Shown here: piece by piece, positions 45,341-54,746 of the stretch
How the letters are laid out: each line of letters opens with the position of its first letter
Numbering within the stretch: the first letter of the stretch is position 1
Assembly: GCF_014596935.1 (NCBI RefSeq)
Contig: NZ_JACVXC010000004.1
Span: 248,001 to 312,000, forward strand
Direction of reading: 5' to 3'
Source: Aestuariibaculum suncheonense
GTDB lineage: Bacteria > Bacteroidota > Bacteroidia > Flavobacteriales > Flavobacteriaceae
DNA length: 64,000 nucleotides
The notes under the pieces: generated by a model
The model's input: only the letters and a program-made list of their open reading frames with translations
Database searches by the model: none
Told to the model about the DNA's origin: nothing
Made by a program: the position numbers and the translations under genes

Positions 45341-46039
45341 ATGTTTAAAACACGTTTACTATATATATCAGCTGGCTTTTTAGCTTTTCTACTCGTGGCT
45401 TGTTCTTCAAAAAAAACAAAAACGATAGCCTGTGTTGGTGATAGTATTACGTTTGGAGCCAGACTGGAAAACCCGGACCAGGATTCTTATCCTGCTAAAT
45501 TACAGACTCTTCTTGGCGCTAATTATAATGTCATTAATTTTGGAGTAAGCAGTTGCACTCTTATTCGAAAAGGTAGCCCTAATGTTTGGCAACAACTACA
45601 AGGCATAAAAGAGTCACAGCCAGACCTTGTTATTATAAGTTTAGGAACGAATGATACTTGCGGTATGGGCACCTGTGGCTCAAGAATATGCTGGGAACAT
45701 AACGATGAATTTAAGTCAGATTATATTGATTTGATTAATGAATTAAAGCAAATCCCTTCACACCCTGAAATTTATATTTGTGCACCAACCCCAATGGTAT
45801 TGGAAACTCCAGGATTAAATGATGAACGTATAAAAGGTTTAACCATCAGAAAATCACGTTTACAAAAATTAATAAACATCATTCAAACAGTGGCTAATAA
45901 AGAGAAAGTCAACTTTATAGATTTAAACACACCATTAAATAATAAACCCGAGTTTTTCACCGTAGAAGATGGCGTTCATCCAAACAAAGCAGGCTATCTA
46001 ACTATAGCTGAAATAGTAGCAAAGGCTATAAACGAATAA
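45341..46039 (+). CDS. SGNH/GDSL hydrolase lipoprotein, probable carbohydrate esterase
   Basis: A 232-aa esterase with a lipoprotein signal and Cys21 (FLAFLLVACSSKK). Block I is IACVGDSITFGARLE with the nucleophile Ser35, block III is VIISLGTNDT and block V is DGVHPNKAGYLTI with Asp/His. It follows the GH29 gene by 11 nt and may remove acetyl groups from the glycan before hydrolysis. Substrate inferred from context only. Confidence 0.88.
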   Translation: MFKTRLLYISAGFLAFLLVACSSKKTKTIACVGDSITFGARLENPDQDSYPAKLQTLLGANYNVINFGVSSCTLIRKGSPNVWQQLQGIKESQPDLVIISLGTNDTCGMGTCGSRICWEHNDEFKSDYIDLINELKQIPSHPEIYICAPTPMVLETPGLNDERIKGLTIRKSRLQKLINIIQTVANKEKVNFIDLNTPLNNKPEFFTVEDGVHPNKAGYLTIAEIVAKAINE

Positions 46040-46064
46040 ATCGATTAAACGCAACTTGGAAATC

Positions 46065-47527
46065 ATGACAAAAAAATAGTGTTGGCAATTATATCAGTAT
46101 TTATAGCCTTGTCCTGTTTTTTACAAAGCAATAAAAATTCAAATTCTAAGAAACCTAATGTTCTTTTTATTCTAGTTGATGACCTTGGCTAGTCTGATTT
46201 AGGATATACAGGAAGTTCTTTTTATGCAACTCCAAACATTGATAATTTGGCAGCTAACGGTACTATTTTCACCAATGCCTATGCTGCCTGCCCCGTATGT
46301 TCTCCGTCTCGAGCAGGAATCATGACAGGAAAGACTCCCGCACTATTAAACCTTACAGATTATCTTCCCGGAAATAAAAGTTATGGCCCTCACAAAGACC
46401 AGACATTAACATCTCATGCCTTAAAAAACTATCTCGATTTAAATGAATACACCATTGCTGAATCTTTTAGGGATGCGGGTTATAAAACAATGATGGCAGG
46501 AAAATGGCATTTAGCTGAAGAAGAAAAATATTATCCACAATTTCAGGGATTTGATATTAATATATGAGGTAATAACACAGGGCATCCATCGTCAGGTTAT
46601 TTTTCTCCTTATAAAAACCCAGAACTACCAGATGGTTATGAAGGAGAATATTTAACCGATCGTTTAACCAATGAGGTTATTCATTTTATAGAACAAAACA
46701 AGAACCAGCCGTTTTTCGCTTATCTCTCCTTTTACACTGTACATTTGCCTATGCAAGGAAAGCCTGATAAAGTTAAAAAATATCAGGAAAAATTAAATAC
46801 CATAAATAGCTCAAATGATGGTTTCGTTTTAAATGGTAAAACATGGATAAAACAGCAACAAAATATGCCTCATTATGCTACCATGGTTGAAAGTATGGAT
46901 GAAAATGTTGGTCGCGTAATAGAAACTTTAAAACGACTTAAATTAGAAGAAAACACCATTGTGGTTTTTACATCAGATAATGGTGGAATGGCAACAAATA
47001 ATCGTACAGACAATATTCCAACAAGTAATTTACCTTTAAAAGCCGGTAAAGGATATTTGTATGAAGGAGGTATTCGCGTATCACTGGTTATTAAATTCGG
47101 CGAAAAATATAACGGACAAACATGTGAAATACCCGTTTCAGGTATAGATTATTACCCCACTTTGTTAGATCTTGCAAATATAGAAAACAGTAAAGCTAAA
47201 GACTTAGAAGGTCTCAGTTTGAAATCTGCGCTTGAAAATAAAATTCTTAAAGATCGACCTGTATTCTGGCATTATCAGCACTATAGTGGTGGTTTGGGAG
47301 GCACACCATCTGGAGCTGTTCGTCTTGGTGATTTTAAATTAATCGAATTTTATGAGGATATGAGCGTAGAGCTTTATAATATTAAAAAAGACATAAGTGA
47401 AAGTCAAAATCTTGCTAAGATTAATCCTGAGAAAGTAGAAGAACTTAAAACCCTTTTGCATGAATGGCGTAAAAATGTTAACGCTAAAATGCCATATCCA
47501 AATCCGTATTATTCAACCCCCAATTAA
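46065..47527 (+). pseudogene. Sulfatase pseudogene with one frameshift and two nonsense codons
   Basis: A type I sulfatase reading frame lies here with three lesions. The ATG at 46065 is followed by A7 and then TAG; one more A would put MTKKIVLAIISVFIALSCF (a lipoprotein signal) in frame. Within the metal-site motif DDLG-stop-SD a TAG stands where sulfatases have Trp or Tyr (46190 region), and a TGA follows FDINI at about 46565 where a Gly would be expected. All remaining segments are in one frame and well conserved, including the formylglycine motif CSPSR and TSDNGG, so decay is recent. The two readable pieces are 46247-46567 and 46745-47527. Confidence 0.88.
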
Positions 47528-47564
47528 AAATCAAAACTCTTAAAATTTACGACGCAACAAATAA

Positions 47565-47606
47565 TTAGGGCAAACGCCCTAAATAAGTTATTTTTATTTA
47601 TATTTG
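47565..47606 (+). promoter_or_regulatory. Palindrome plus promoter -7 box upstream of the TetR gene
   Basis: TTAGGGCAAACGCCCTAA (47565-47582) is followed after 16 nt by TATATTTG (47599-47606), then the TetR ATG 19 nt later. The palindrome arms and the 16-nt spacing are identical to those before the sulfatase operon. Confidence 0.62.
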
Positions 47607-47625
47607 ACATTCACTTCTAAGAAAG

Positions 47626-48231
47626 ATGAATACCAAACAGAAAATAATTAATCAGGCAATTGCCCTTTATAACGAACACGGACTTAGAAATATTACAAGT
47701 CGGGACATCGCTAAATCTCTAGGAATGAGTCATGGGAATTTAGAATATCATTTCCCTACTAAAGAAGATCTTCTTATGGGAATTTACGGTGAAATGCGCA
47801 ATGAAATTTCTAAGGTTTATGAAATTGAAGATGCGACGAAAGATCCAATGATTCAATTTAACGAATTACTTCTACAATTAGAAACCTTTCAAACCAAATA
47901 CCTGTTTTTCAATTTAGATGTTTTAGAAATTTCCAGAAATTTCCCAAACCTAAACACCCTGCTAAAAGCTACCTTGAGAGTAAGACGTGAACAAATGACC
48001 GATTTTTATGAACGCTTTAATGCTTTTGGATATCTAAAAAAAGAATCCCTACCCGGCAGTTATTTAAGATTACAACACAGCATTCGTATTCTCATAACCT
48101 TCTGGAATTCTCAACAAGAAATATTTCCAAAATTTGCAACAGAAGAAGAACCAAAATTAACAACCTATGTTTGGGAGCTGGTATGGCCCCACTTGACCAA
48201 GCAGGGTAAAATAACTTACAATAAACTCTAA
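47626..48231 (+). CDS. TetR/AcrR-family transcriptional regulator
   Basis: A 201-aa regulator with an N-terminal TetR DNA-binding domain (MNTKQKIINQAIALYNEHGL, then NITSRDIAKSLGMSHGNLEY and HFPTKEDLLMGIYGEM) and an all-helical ligand domain of unknown specificity. It is the first gene of the sugar catabolic operon (SSS transporter 5 nt downstream). The palindrome in its own promoter suggests autoregulation and shared control of the sulfatase operon; the ligand may be fucose or a pathway intermediate. Confidence 0.92.
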   Translation: MNTKQKIINQAIALYNEHGLRNITSRDIAKSLGMSHGNLEYHFPTKEDLLMGIYGEMRNEISKVYEIEDATKDPMIQFNELLLQLETFQTKYLFFNLDVLEISRNFPNLNTLLKATLRVRREQMTDFYERFNAFGYLKKESLPGSYLRLQHSIRILITFWNSQQEIFPKFATEEEPKLTTYVWELVWPHLTKQGKITYNKL

Positions 48232-48236
48232 ATTAT

Positions 48237-49835
48237 ATGAAATCTATCGCCATTTGGGACTTATTAGTTATCATCATTTACATTGTTGGTATCGTATTAC
48301 TCGGTCTTTGGTATTCACGTAAAAAAAAGAAAACCAGTGAAGGGTATTTTCTGGCTGGTAAATCTTTAACCTGGTCTGTTATTGGAGCATCTCTTTTCGC
48401 TTCAAACATATCAACAGTACATCTAGTAGGATTTGCCGAATCTGGATTTAGAGAAGGCCTGGTTTGGGGTAATTTTGAATGGTTCTCGGCCTTCGAACTT
48501 CTTATTCTTGCCTTTGTGTTTATCCCATTTTATTTACGAACAAAAATAACAACACTTCCTGAATTTCTTGAAAAACGTTACGATGGACGATCTCGGGTAA
48601 TCCTGGCTATTTTTAGCATTTTGGCAGCCTTGTTTATGCATATTGGCGTTAGTTTTTATGCAGGTGCAGTCGTTTTCGAATATATTTTCGGCATTAACAT
48701 TTGGATTTCCATTATTATTATTGCCATTGCAACGGGAATTTATACGGTTGTAGGCGGATTATCTTCGGTTGTTATTACTGAAACTGTACAAACTATCATT
48801 TTAATTTTCGGCTCCTTAGTGATTTTAATCTTGGCTATATTACAATTACCTGAGGTTGGAATTCATTCCTATGAAGCTCTGAAAGAAGCTGTAGACCCAG
48901 ACCGTTGGAATGCCGTAAGTTTTAACACCGAAAAAACCGGGTTTACCTTTAGCGATATTCTTTTAGGTCATCTGGTACTTGGTATTTGGTATTGGTGTAC
49001 CGATCAAACCATTGTACAACGTGTATTAGGCGCCAAGTCGGAACAGCAAGCTAAATTAGGTGCTATATTTGCTGGATTTCTTAAAATCCTGCCCGTATTT
49101 TTAATGATTGTACCAGGTATATTAGCCTTTGCTTTATTCCAGGATCAAATTGGTGAGGACACCAAGAATGTATTACCCATAATGATTATGGAATTGATGC
49201 CTTTAGGTCTTAAAGGATTAATGATAGCGGCGTTATTAGCTGCTGTAATGAGTAGTGTTGCCGCTGCATTAAACAGTTGTTCTACTTTAATTGTATACGA
49301 TGTGTTCGAAAAGCTAAAACCAGGACTTAACGACAAAACCAAAATACGCATTGGTCGAATTACAGGAATTACCGTGCTAACTATAGCCACCATCTGGTCT
49401 CCTTTTTTAGGTAATCTCGGTGCCATATTCGAACTTATAAATCAAATGTTTAGTATTTTTGCACCTTCGATAGTTGCAGTATTTCTGTGGGGTATTATTT
49501 ATCGAAAAGGTACGGCAAATGCATCGTTTGCTACACTCTTAATAGGAAGTTTATTCGCTGGAGGAGTCTTTTTATTTGAAAAATATGGTTCTTTTAATGG
49601 TATGACCAATTTTGTTTCAAATCCCGAAGGACTAGGCATTAACTGGCTAAGACAAACCTATGTCTTTTTTATCGTATCTTCTGTAATTTATTTTACAGTG
49701 TCCTATTTTGATAAGTCCAACCAGAACGTTTCCAGTGCCTTTTATTTAAAAATTAAAAACCCTTCAACTTTAGTAAACATAACTGCTTTGGCTTTGGTTG
49801 TTATTATGCTGACCATTTACACTATATTTTTCTAA
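48237..49835 (+). CDS. Sodium:solute symporter family (SSS) transporter
   Basis: A 532-aa inner-membrane protein with about 14 hydrophobic segments. Family signatures include SEGYFLAGKSLTWSVIGASL, TTLPEFLEKRYDGRSRVILA and LAAVMSSVAAALNSCSTLI (the SSS motif region). Genes for a mutarotase and L-fuconate dehydratase follow, so it probably imports L-fucose or a similar 6-deoxysugar across the inner membrane. Substrate inferred from neighbours. Confidence 0.92.
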   Translation: MKSIAIWDLLVIIIYIVGIVLLGLWYSRKKKKTSEGYFLAGKSLTWSVIGASLFASNISTVHLVGFAESGFREGLVWGNFEWFSAFELLILAFVFIPFYLRTKITTLPEFLEKRYDGRSRVILAIFSILAALFMHIGVSFYAGAVVFEYIFGINIWISIIIIAIATGIYTVVGGLSSVVITETVQTIILIFGSLVILILAILQLPEVGIHSYEALKEAVDPDRWNAVSFNTEKTGFTFSDILLGHLVLGIWYWCTDQTIVQRVLGAKSEQQAKLGAIFAGFLKILPVFLMIVPGILAFALFQDQIGEDTKNVLPIMIMELMPLGLKGLMIAALLAAVMSSVAAALNSCSTLIVYDVFEKLKPGLNDKTKIRIGRITGITVLTIATIWSPFLGNLGAIFELINQMFSIFAPSIVAVFLWGIIYRKGTANASFATLLIGSLFAGGVFLFEKYGSFNGMTNFVSNPEGLGINWLRQTYVFFIVSSVIYFTVSYFDKSNQNVSSAFYLKIKNPSTLVNITALALVVIMLTIYTIFF

Positions 49836-49838
49836 AAA

Positions 49839-50420
49839 ATGAAACATTCCAATGCTAAGAAATACTGCTATATAGGATTAAATCCAATTTTGGATTCATT
49901 TAAATCCCTGAATAATAACATAAAAGGTTACCGTGAAAACGACCTCACTTTTGTTATTACAACAACATCCTATGAATCCCTAAATGAGGATAAAAAGCAG
50001 ATGGAATCCTATTTTAAGGAAATACATGGCCCCTTGGAGCGCATATTTAAAAAGCCTGAAACCGCAATAAATAAAAACACACCAACAGCGAGCAAACAAC
50101 TAGTTTTAACTCTTAATTTACAACCAGACCCTGAACTTCGCAAAGAATATATCGATATTCATAAACCAGATGCCATCTGGCCAGAAATCATCAATAACAT
50201 GAATACCATGGGGGTTTTAAACATGGAATTATACCTGCAAGAATATAGGGTATTCATGATTATGGAGGTAAAAGACACATTTGATATATATGCCGATTCA
50301 GAACGTTGGGGGAAACTTCCTCGGGAAAAAGAATGGCAAGACTATGTTTCAAAATTTCAAAGAATTGATAAAAACAATGACACCTTCGAAAAGTGGCAAA
50401 TTATGAAACCAATGTTTTAA
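49839..50420 (+). CDS. L-rhamnose/L-fucose mutarotase (RhaM family) with extra N-terminal domain
   Basis: The C-terminal half (about 87-193) matches RhaM: LVLTLNLQPDPELRKEYIDI, HKPDAIWPEIINNMNTMGVL, YLQEYRVFMIMEV and the WQDYVSKF segment. The N-terminal 85 residues (KKYCYIGLNPILDSFKSLNN onward) are additional to the 104-residue classic mutarotase and I do not recognise them; they have a length similar to the RhaM half and could be a degenerate copy. In this operon the enzyme should interconvert anomers of fucose for the dehydrogenase. 3-nt gap from the transporter gene. Confidence 0.87.
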   Translation: MKHSNAKKYCYIGLNPILDSFKSLNNNIKGYRENDLTFVITTTSYESLNEDKKQMESYFKEIHGPLERIFKKPETAINKNTPTASKQLVLTLNLQPDPELRKEYIDIHKPDAIWPEIINNMNTMGVLNMELYLQEYRVFMIMEVKDTFDIYADSERWGKLPREKEWQDYVSKFQRIDKNNDTFEKWQIMKPMF

Positions 50421-50422
50421 AA

Positions 50423-51499
50423 ATGACTATTAAACAAACCATAGATTTACCATCCAAACCATTACCTATAATTATTATTGGTGCTGGTGGTATTGTAAAA
50501 GATGCTCACCTACCAGCTTATCAAATCGCTGGATTTCGAGTGCTTGGTATTTATGATATTGACAAAGAAAAGGCTATTAGTTTAAAATCGGCATTTCCAA
50601 TAGTTGAGAAGATTTATAATTCCTTTGAAGATGCTATTTCAGAAAGCATGACACATCAGGTTATTTTTGACTTAGCTTTACCGGCAGCCTTTCATATTGA
50701 AACTTTAAAAAAATTACCCAATCACAGTGTCGTTTTACTTCAAAAACCAATGGGTGAAACACTAGCAGAAGCTAAACAAATTAAAACCATTTGTAACGAA
50801 AAAGAACTGACCGCTGCCGTAAATTTTCAGTTACAATTTGCTCCATACATGATTGCTGCCAAACAACTTATTAATGACGGGTTACTTGGTGATGTATATG
50901 ACATGGAACTAATGGTTAATGTGAATACGCCATGGCATTTATGGGATTTTCTTTTCGACCTTCCTAGAGTAGAAATTCTATATCACAGCATTCATTACTT
51001 TGACCTGATACGTGGATTTTTGGGCAATCCAGAAAAAATTTATGCCAGTACCAGAAAACACCCTAAAATGCTAGATTTAGCCTCTACTCGCACCACGGCC
51101 ATATTAGACTACCCAAATCATGTTCAGGCACGTATTATTACAAATCATGGGCACAACTTTGGATTAAAACATCAAGCCTCTTACTTTAAAATTGAGGGTT
51201 CAAAAGGTGCAATTCATATTCGGATTGGAGTTTCATTGGATTATCCAAATGGGATGCCACCTACTTTTGAATATTATAATCTAGAGGCCCCTGAAAAAGG
51301 TTGGCAAAATCTTAAACTTGAAGGCAAATGGTTTCCACATGCCTTTATCGGCTCCATGGGAGTGCTTCAAAAACACTGCATAGACAAGAGTTCTCCTTTA
51401 CCAAACAGTGTTGAAGAAGCCTTAGACACCATGAAAATAGTTGAAGCCGCTTATAAATCAAGTGATTCAGGGGGTCTAACCTTCAACTCGATAGAATAA
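50423..51499 (+). CDS. Gfo/Idh/MocA-family oxidoreductase, candidate sugar dehydrogenase
   Basis: A 358-aa NAD(P)-dependent oxidoreductase. I use the ATG at 50423 (MTIKQTIDLPSKPLPIIIIG), 2 nt after the mutarotase stop; an in-frame ATG at 50393 would overlap that gene. The Rossmann motif is IIIIGAGGIVKDAHLPAYQI and the usual EKP motif is present as LQKPMGETLAEA, with a Gln in place of Glu. The C-terminal half is the family beta-sheet domain. A role as L-fucose (or other aldose) 1-dehydrogenase is suggested by position only. Confidence 0.85.
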   Translation: MTIKQTIDLPSKPLPIIIIGAGGIVKDAHLPAYQIAGFRVLGIYDIDKEKAISLKSAFPIVEKIYNSFEDAISESMTHQVIFDLALPAAFHIETLKKLPNHSVVLLQKPMGETLAEAKQIKTICNEKELTAAVNFQLQFAPYMIAAKQLINDGLLGDVYDMELMVNVNTPWHLWDFLFDLPRVEILYHSIHYFDLIRGFLGNPEKIYASTRKHPKMLDLASTRTTAILDYPNHVQARIITNHGHNFGLKHQASYFKIEGSKGAIHIRIGVSLDYPNGMPPTFEYYNLEAPEKGWQNLKLEGKWFPHAFIGSMGVLQKHCIDKSSPLPNSVEEALDTMKIVEAAYKSSDSGGLTFNSIE

Positions 51500-51542
51500 T
51501 AATAATAATAATACAAATACATCTTTTAAAAGAAAAGTCATA

Positions 51543-52772
51543 ATGAGTCAAATTATAATACTAAAAGGAACATCCTCTGATACAAGATTCCCACTTGAAA
51601 ACGGCGCAGGTTCTGATGCCGTTCACTTAACTCCTATCTATGCTTACGCCATATGTAATTTACAAACGAATACCAATCTGGTAGGAACTGGTCTTGCTTT
51701 TACCCTAGGAACAGGAAACAAATTGGTATGCGACGCTATAGACTATTTAGTTAAACATATTGAAGGCAAAGATATTGAAGATTTAATGGCTGACTTTGGC
51801 ACCTACTACAAAGCCATGTCAGACGACCCTAATTTCAGATGGCTAGGACCACATAAAGGTGTGGTGCATTTGGCCTTAGCAGCAGTAGTAAATGCCTGTT
51901 TTGATCTTTGGGCTAAATCTAGACAAGTACCTTTATGGAAATTACTGATTGATCTTTCTCCTGAAGCTTTGGTTAATACTTTAGACTTTTCATTTTATGA
52001 AGACGTTTTACCTAAAGAAGAAGCCTTAACTTTATTAAAACAGCAACAAAATGGCATAAATGAACGAAGCAATATCCTAAAAGACGGTTATCCGGGTTAC
52101 GACACTTCGATTGGTTGGTTTAATTATTCAGATGAAAAAGTCGCTGAAAACATAAAAAAAGCAATGGACAAAGGCTTTACAGCCATGAAACTTAAAGTGG
52201 GTTCCAAAGAAGCTTCACGTGATTTACGCAGAGCTGAACTCGTTAGAACTATTGCTGGAGATGCCGCTACCATTATGTTTGACGCTAATCAGCAATGGAA
52301 TTTACCTCAAGCAATTGACATTTGTCATGAACTTAAAAAACTAAATCCGTACTGGGTTGAAGAACCAACACATCCTGATGATGTATTTGCTCATGTAGAG
52401 TTGGCCAATCAAACCAATGTTAAAATTGCATTAGGAGAACACGTCCCTAATAAAATCATCTTTAAAAACTTCATGCAATCGGGTTGTATGTCTTTTAACC
52501 AGGTAGATGCTGTAAGAGTTGGTGGTGTTTCAGAATTTATACTAATTAGCTTACTATCTAAGAAATTTAATATTCCGGTTGTTCCTCATGTTGGTGACAT
52601 GGGACAAATCCATCAGCATCTGGTTCTATTCAATCACATCACTATTAACCATCCCGTAGTGCTTTTAGAACATATTCCACATTTACGTGACAAATTTAAA
52701 CACCCTGCAATAATAGAAAATGGTCGCTATCTGGTTCCTCAAGAACCTGGTATGAGTAGTGATTTACTCTAA
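51543..52772 (+). CDS. L-fuconate dehydratase, enolase superfamily
   Basis: Dehydrates L-fuconate to 2-keto-3-deoxy-L-fuconate in the oxidative fucose pathway. The 409-aa protein has the typical DGYPGYDTSIGWFNYSDEKV segment of FucD enzymes, the KLKVGS catalytic lysine motif, metal ligands in IMFDANQQW, WVEEPTHPDD and ALGEHVPN, and the His in VVPHVGDMGQ. It ends the operon before a bidirectional terminator. The later enzymes (lactonase, keto-deoxyfuconate dehydrogenase, hydrolase) are not in the window. Confidence 0.91.
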   Translation: MSQIIILKGTSSDTRFPLENGAGSDAVHLTPIYAYAICNLQTNTNLVGTGLAFTLGTGNKLVCDAIDYLVKHIEGKDIEDLMADFGTYYKAMSDDPNFRWLGPHKGVVHLALAAVVNACFDLWAKSRQVPLWKLLIDLSPEALVNTLDFSFYEDVLPKEEALTLLKQQQNGINERSNILKDGYPGYDTSIGWFNYSDEKVAENIKKAMDKGFTAMKLKVGSKEASRDLRRAELVRTIAGDAATIMFDANQQWNLPQAIDICHELKKLNPYWVEEPTHPDDVFAHVELANQTNVKIALGEHVPNKIIFKNFMQSGCMSFNQVDAVRVGGVSEFILISLLSKKFNIPVVPHVGDMGQIHQHLVLFNHITINHPVVLLEHIPHLRDKFKHPAIIENGRYLVPQEPGMSSDLL

Positions 52773-52793
52773 AAACGAAAGCATCATAAAAAC

Positions 52794-52826
52794 AAAAAAT
52801 CGAGGGTTTGGACCCTCGATTTTTTT
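52794..52826. terminator. Bidirectional intrinsic terminator
   Basis: TCGAGGGT and ACCCTCGA arms around the loop TTGG, flanked by A6 and T7. It closes the fucose operon (plus) and the aldehyde dehydrogenase gene (minus). Confidence 0.92.
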
Positions 52827-52853
52827 ATAGTTATCATTTTTTCCTTTAACTTA

Positions 52854-54446
52854 TTATAAGATATAATCTGTACTGATAAAATTAGACACTTTTTTATCTA
52901 AAAGTTCATTTAAAATAGCCCTGTTGTAATCATTATCCTTTGAAGCTACAAAAGTTCGAATAGAAAATGATCGCAAGGCATCATGCACACTTAAAGTACC
53001 ATAAGCCGAATCTTTTCTTCCGGTAAACGGATACACATCTGGTCCGCGTTGACAAGAGCTATTTAAATTAACACGACATACTAGATTCACTAAAGTGTCA
53101 ATTAACGGCGCTAAGGTTTGTACATTTTTACCAAACAAGCTCACCTGCTGTCCGTAATTCGATTCTGCCATATCATCTAAAGGCTCTTCGATATCTGCAA
53201 AAGATATCACTGGAATTACAGGACCGAACTGTTCCTCCTGATATACACGCATCTCTTTATTCACAGGATAAAGTACTGCTGGATAAATATAATTTTCAGT
53301 CGTCTCTCCTCCCTTTTCATTTAAAATTGATGCCCCTTTTTCTAAGGCATCATCAATTAATTCCTGAATATAAGCAGGCTTTTCAACTTCTGGAAGTGGT
53401 GTTAATTTAGCGCCTGATTCCCATGGATTCCCAAATTTCAACTGATCGACTTTATAAGAAAAACGCCTGTTAAACTCTTCTGCTACCGATTCATGAACAT
53501 ACACCACCTTTAAAGCAGTACAACGCTGTCCATTAAACGATAAGGTTCCGGCAATACACTCTTCAACAGCTAAATCTAAATCGGCGTCTGGTAAAATAAT
53601 CGCCGGATTTTTAGCCTCCAATCCCAAAACCATACGTAATCTGTTTCCTTTAGGATGTTGCGATTGTAACGTGTTGGCCGATTTACTATTCCCTATTAAC
53701 GCCAACACATCTATTTTACCCGACTGCATGATTGGTGTTGCCAACGTTCTACCACGGCCATAAACAATATTCACAACGCCTTTAGGAAAACTACTCTGAA
53801 AGGCTTCCAGTAATGGACTTATCAATAAAACACCATGTTTAGCAGGCTTAAAAATTACCGTATTCCCCATAATCAGCGCGGGAATTAACAATGAAAAGGT
53901 TTCATTAAGCGGGTAATTATATGGCCCTAAACATAATACAACCCCTAACGGACCACGACGAATATGTGCATAAACGCCTTCACTCTTTTCAAACTTAGCA
54001 GAATCGCGATCAATTTGTTTGTAGGCTTCAATGGTATCATAAATATAATCTACGGTTCTATCGAACTCCTTTTCTGAATCTGGAAGATTTTTTCCAATTT
54101 CCCACATTAAAAGCTTAACAATTTCCTCGCGCTTGGTCTTCATTTGCTCTACAAACTTTTTCATGCAAGCAATTCTGTCAACCACCTTCATAGTAGGCCA
54201 TAAACCTTGACCTTTATCAAAAGCATCTAATGCTGAATTTAAAGATTCCATTGCTTCTGCCTCGCCGAGTTGCGGAATAGTTCCCAACAAAGTAGGCCTA
54301 TAGTCTTCAGTTGAAGAAATCGTAGAATACACCTCTGCAGTTTCTCCGTGCCACTCTTTAAGCTCTCCAGAGACCAAATAACTATTTTGATGCGTGAGTT
54401 TGTTTATTCTATATGGTTCAGGTATTTCTGAAAATTTCGTTTTCAT
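52854..54446 (-). CDS. Aldehyde dehydrogenase, non-phosphorylating GAPDH (GapN)-like
   Basis: A 530-aa NAD(P)-dependent aldehyde dehydrogenase. The cofactor motif [20 protein letters not shown], the general base Glu in [15 protein letters not shown] and the catalytic Cys in [16 protein letters not shown] are present. The overall pattern ([30 protein letters not shown]) resembles NADP-dependent glyceraldehyde-3-phosphate dehydrogenases. Placed next to the fucose genes, it could also oxidise L-lactaldehyde, but the sequence favours the GapN group. Its 5' end lies head-to-head with the sulfatase gene; the 242-nt gap holds no gene. Confidence 0.85.
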   Translation of the reverse strand: MKTKFSEIPEPYRINKLTHQNSYLVSGELKEWHGETAEVYSTISSTEDYRPTLLGTIPQLGEAEAMESLNSALDAFDKGQGLWPTMKVVDRIACMKKFVEQMKTKREEIVKLLMWEIGKNLPDSEKEFDRTVDYIYDTIEAYKQIDRDSAKFEKSEGVYAHIRRGPLGVVLCLGPYNYPLNETFSLLIPALIMGNTVIFKPAKHGVLLISPLLEAFQSSFPKGVVNIVYGRGRTLATPIMQSGKIDVLALIGNSKSANTLQSQHPKGNRLRMVLGLEAKNPAIILPDADLDLAVEECIAGTLSFNGQRCTALKVVYVHESVAEEFNRRFSYKVDQLKFGNPWESGAKLTPLPEVEKPAYIQELIDDALEKGASILNEKGGETTENYIYPAVLYPVNKEMRVYQEEQFGPVIPVISFADIEEPLDDMAESNYGQQVSLFGKNVQTLAPLIDTLVNLVCRVNLNSSCQRGPDVYPFTGRKDSAYGTLSVHDALRSFSIRTFVASKDNDYNRAILNELLDKKVSNFISTDYIL

Positions 54447-54746
54447 TTTTAATTGGTTTTAGTGATTAAAACTAGAGTTAAAGTTACTCATATTTTAACG
54501 AACAACGACTCAAAACCATCACATTGCGAATAAAAATACTGTATTTGCAGCATTAATTTGAAACCTTAAAAAAAACGAAAGTGCTACAACGTTTTCGGGT
54601 ATAAAAAAGATAAAAACATTAAATTCAAAAGTCGACTAGAATATAAAAGGTGAAAACGATCAAATAATACACTTTTATGAATAATATAATTGACATTTTT
54701 AAGACATAAATTTATTTATTTTACTTGTAATCAAATCTTAAAAAAC

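Noticed and set aside
46065-47527. In-frame TAG and TGA in the sulfatase gene as recoding (Sec/Pyl or stop readthrough)
   Set aside because: Both stops replace ordinary residues (Trp/Tyr and Gly) expected by family, a frameshift is also present, and no recoding element is visible. Decay is simpler.
54560-54665. CGTTTTC and GAAAACG pair upstream of the second sulfatase as operator
   Set aside because: Arms are short (7 bp), AT-rich and about 60 nt apart; this can easily be chance, and the TTAGGGC palindrome is not here.
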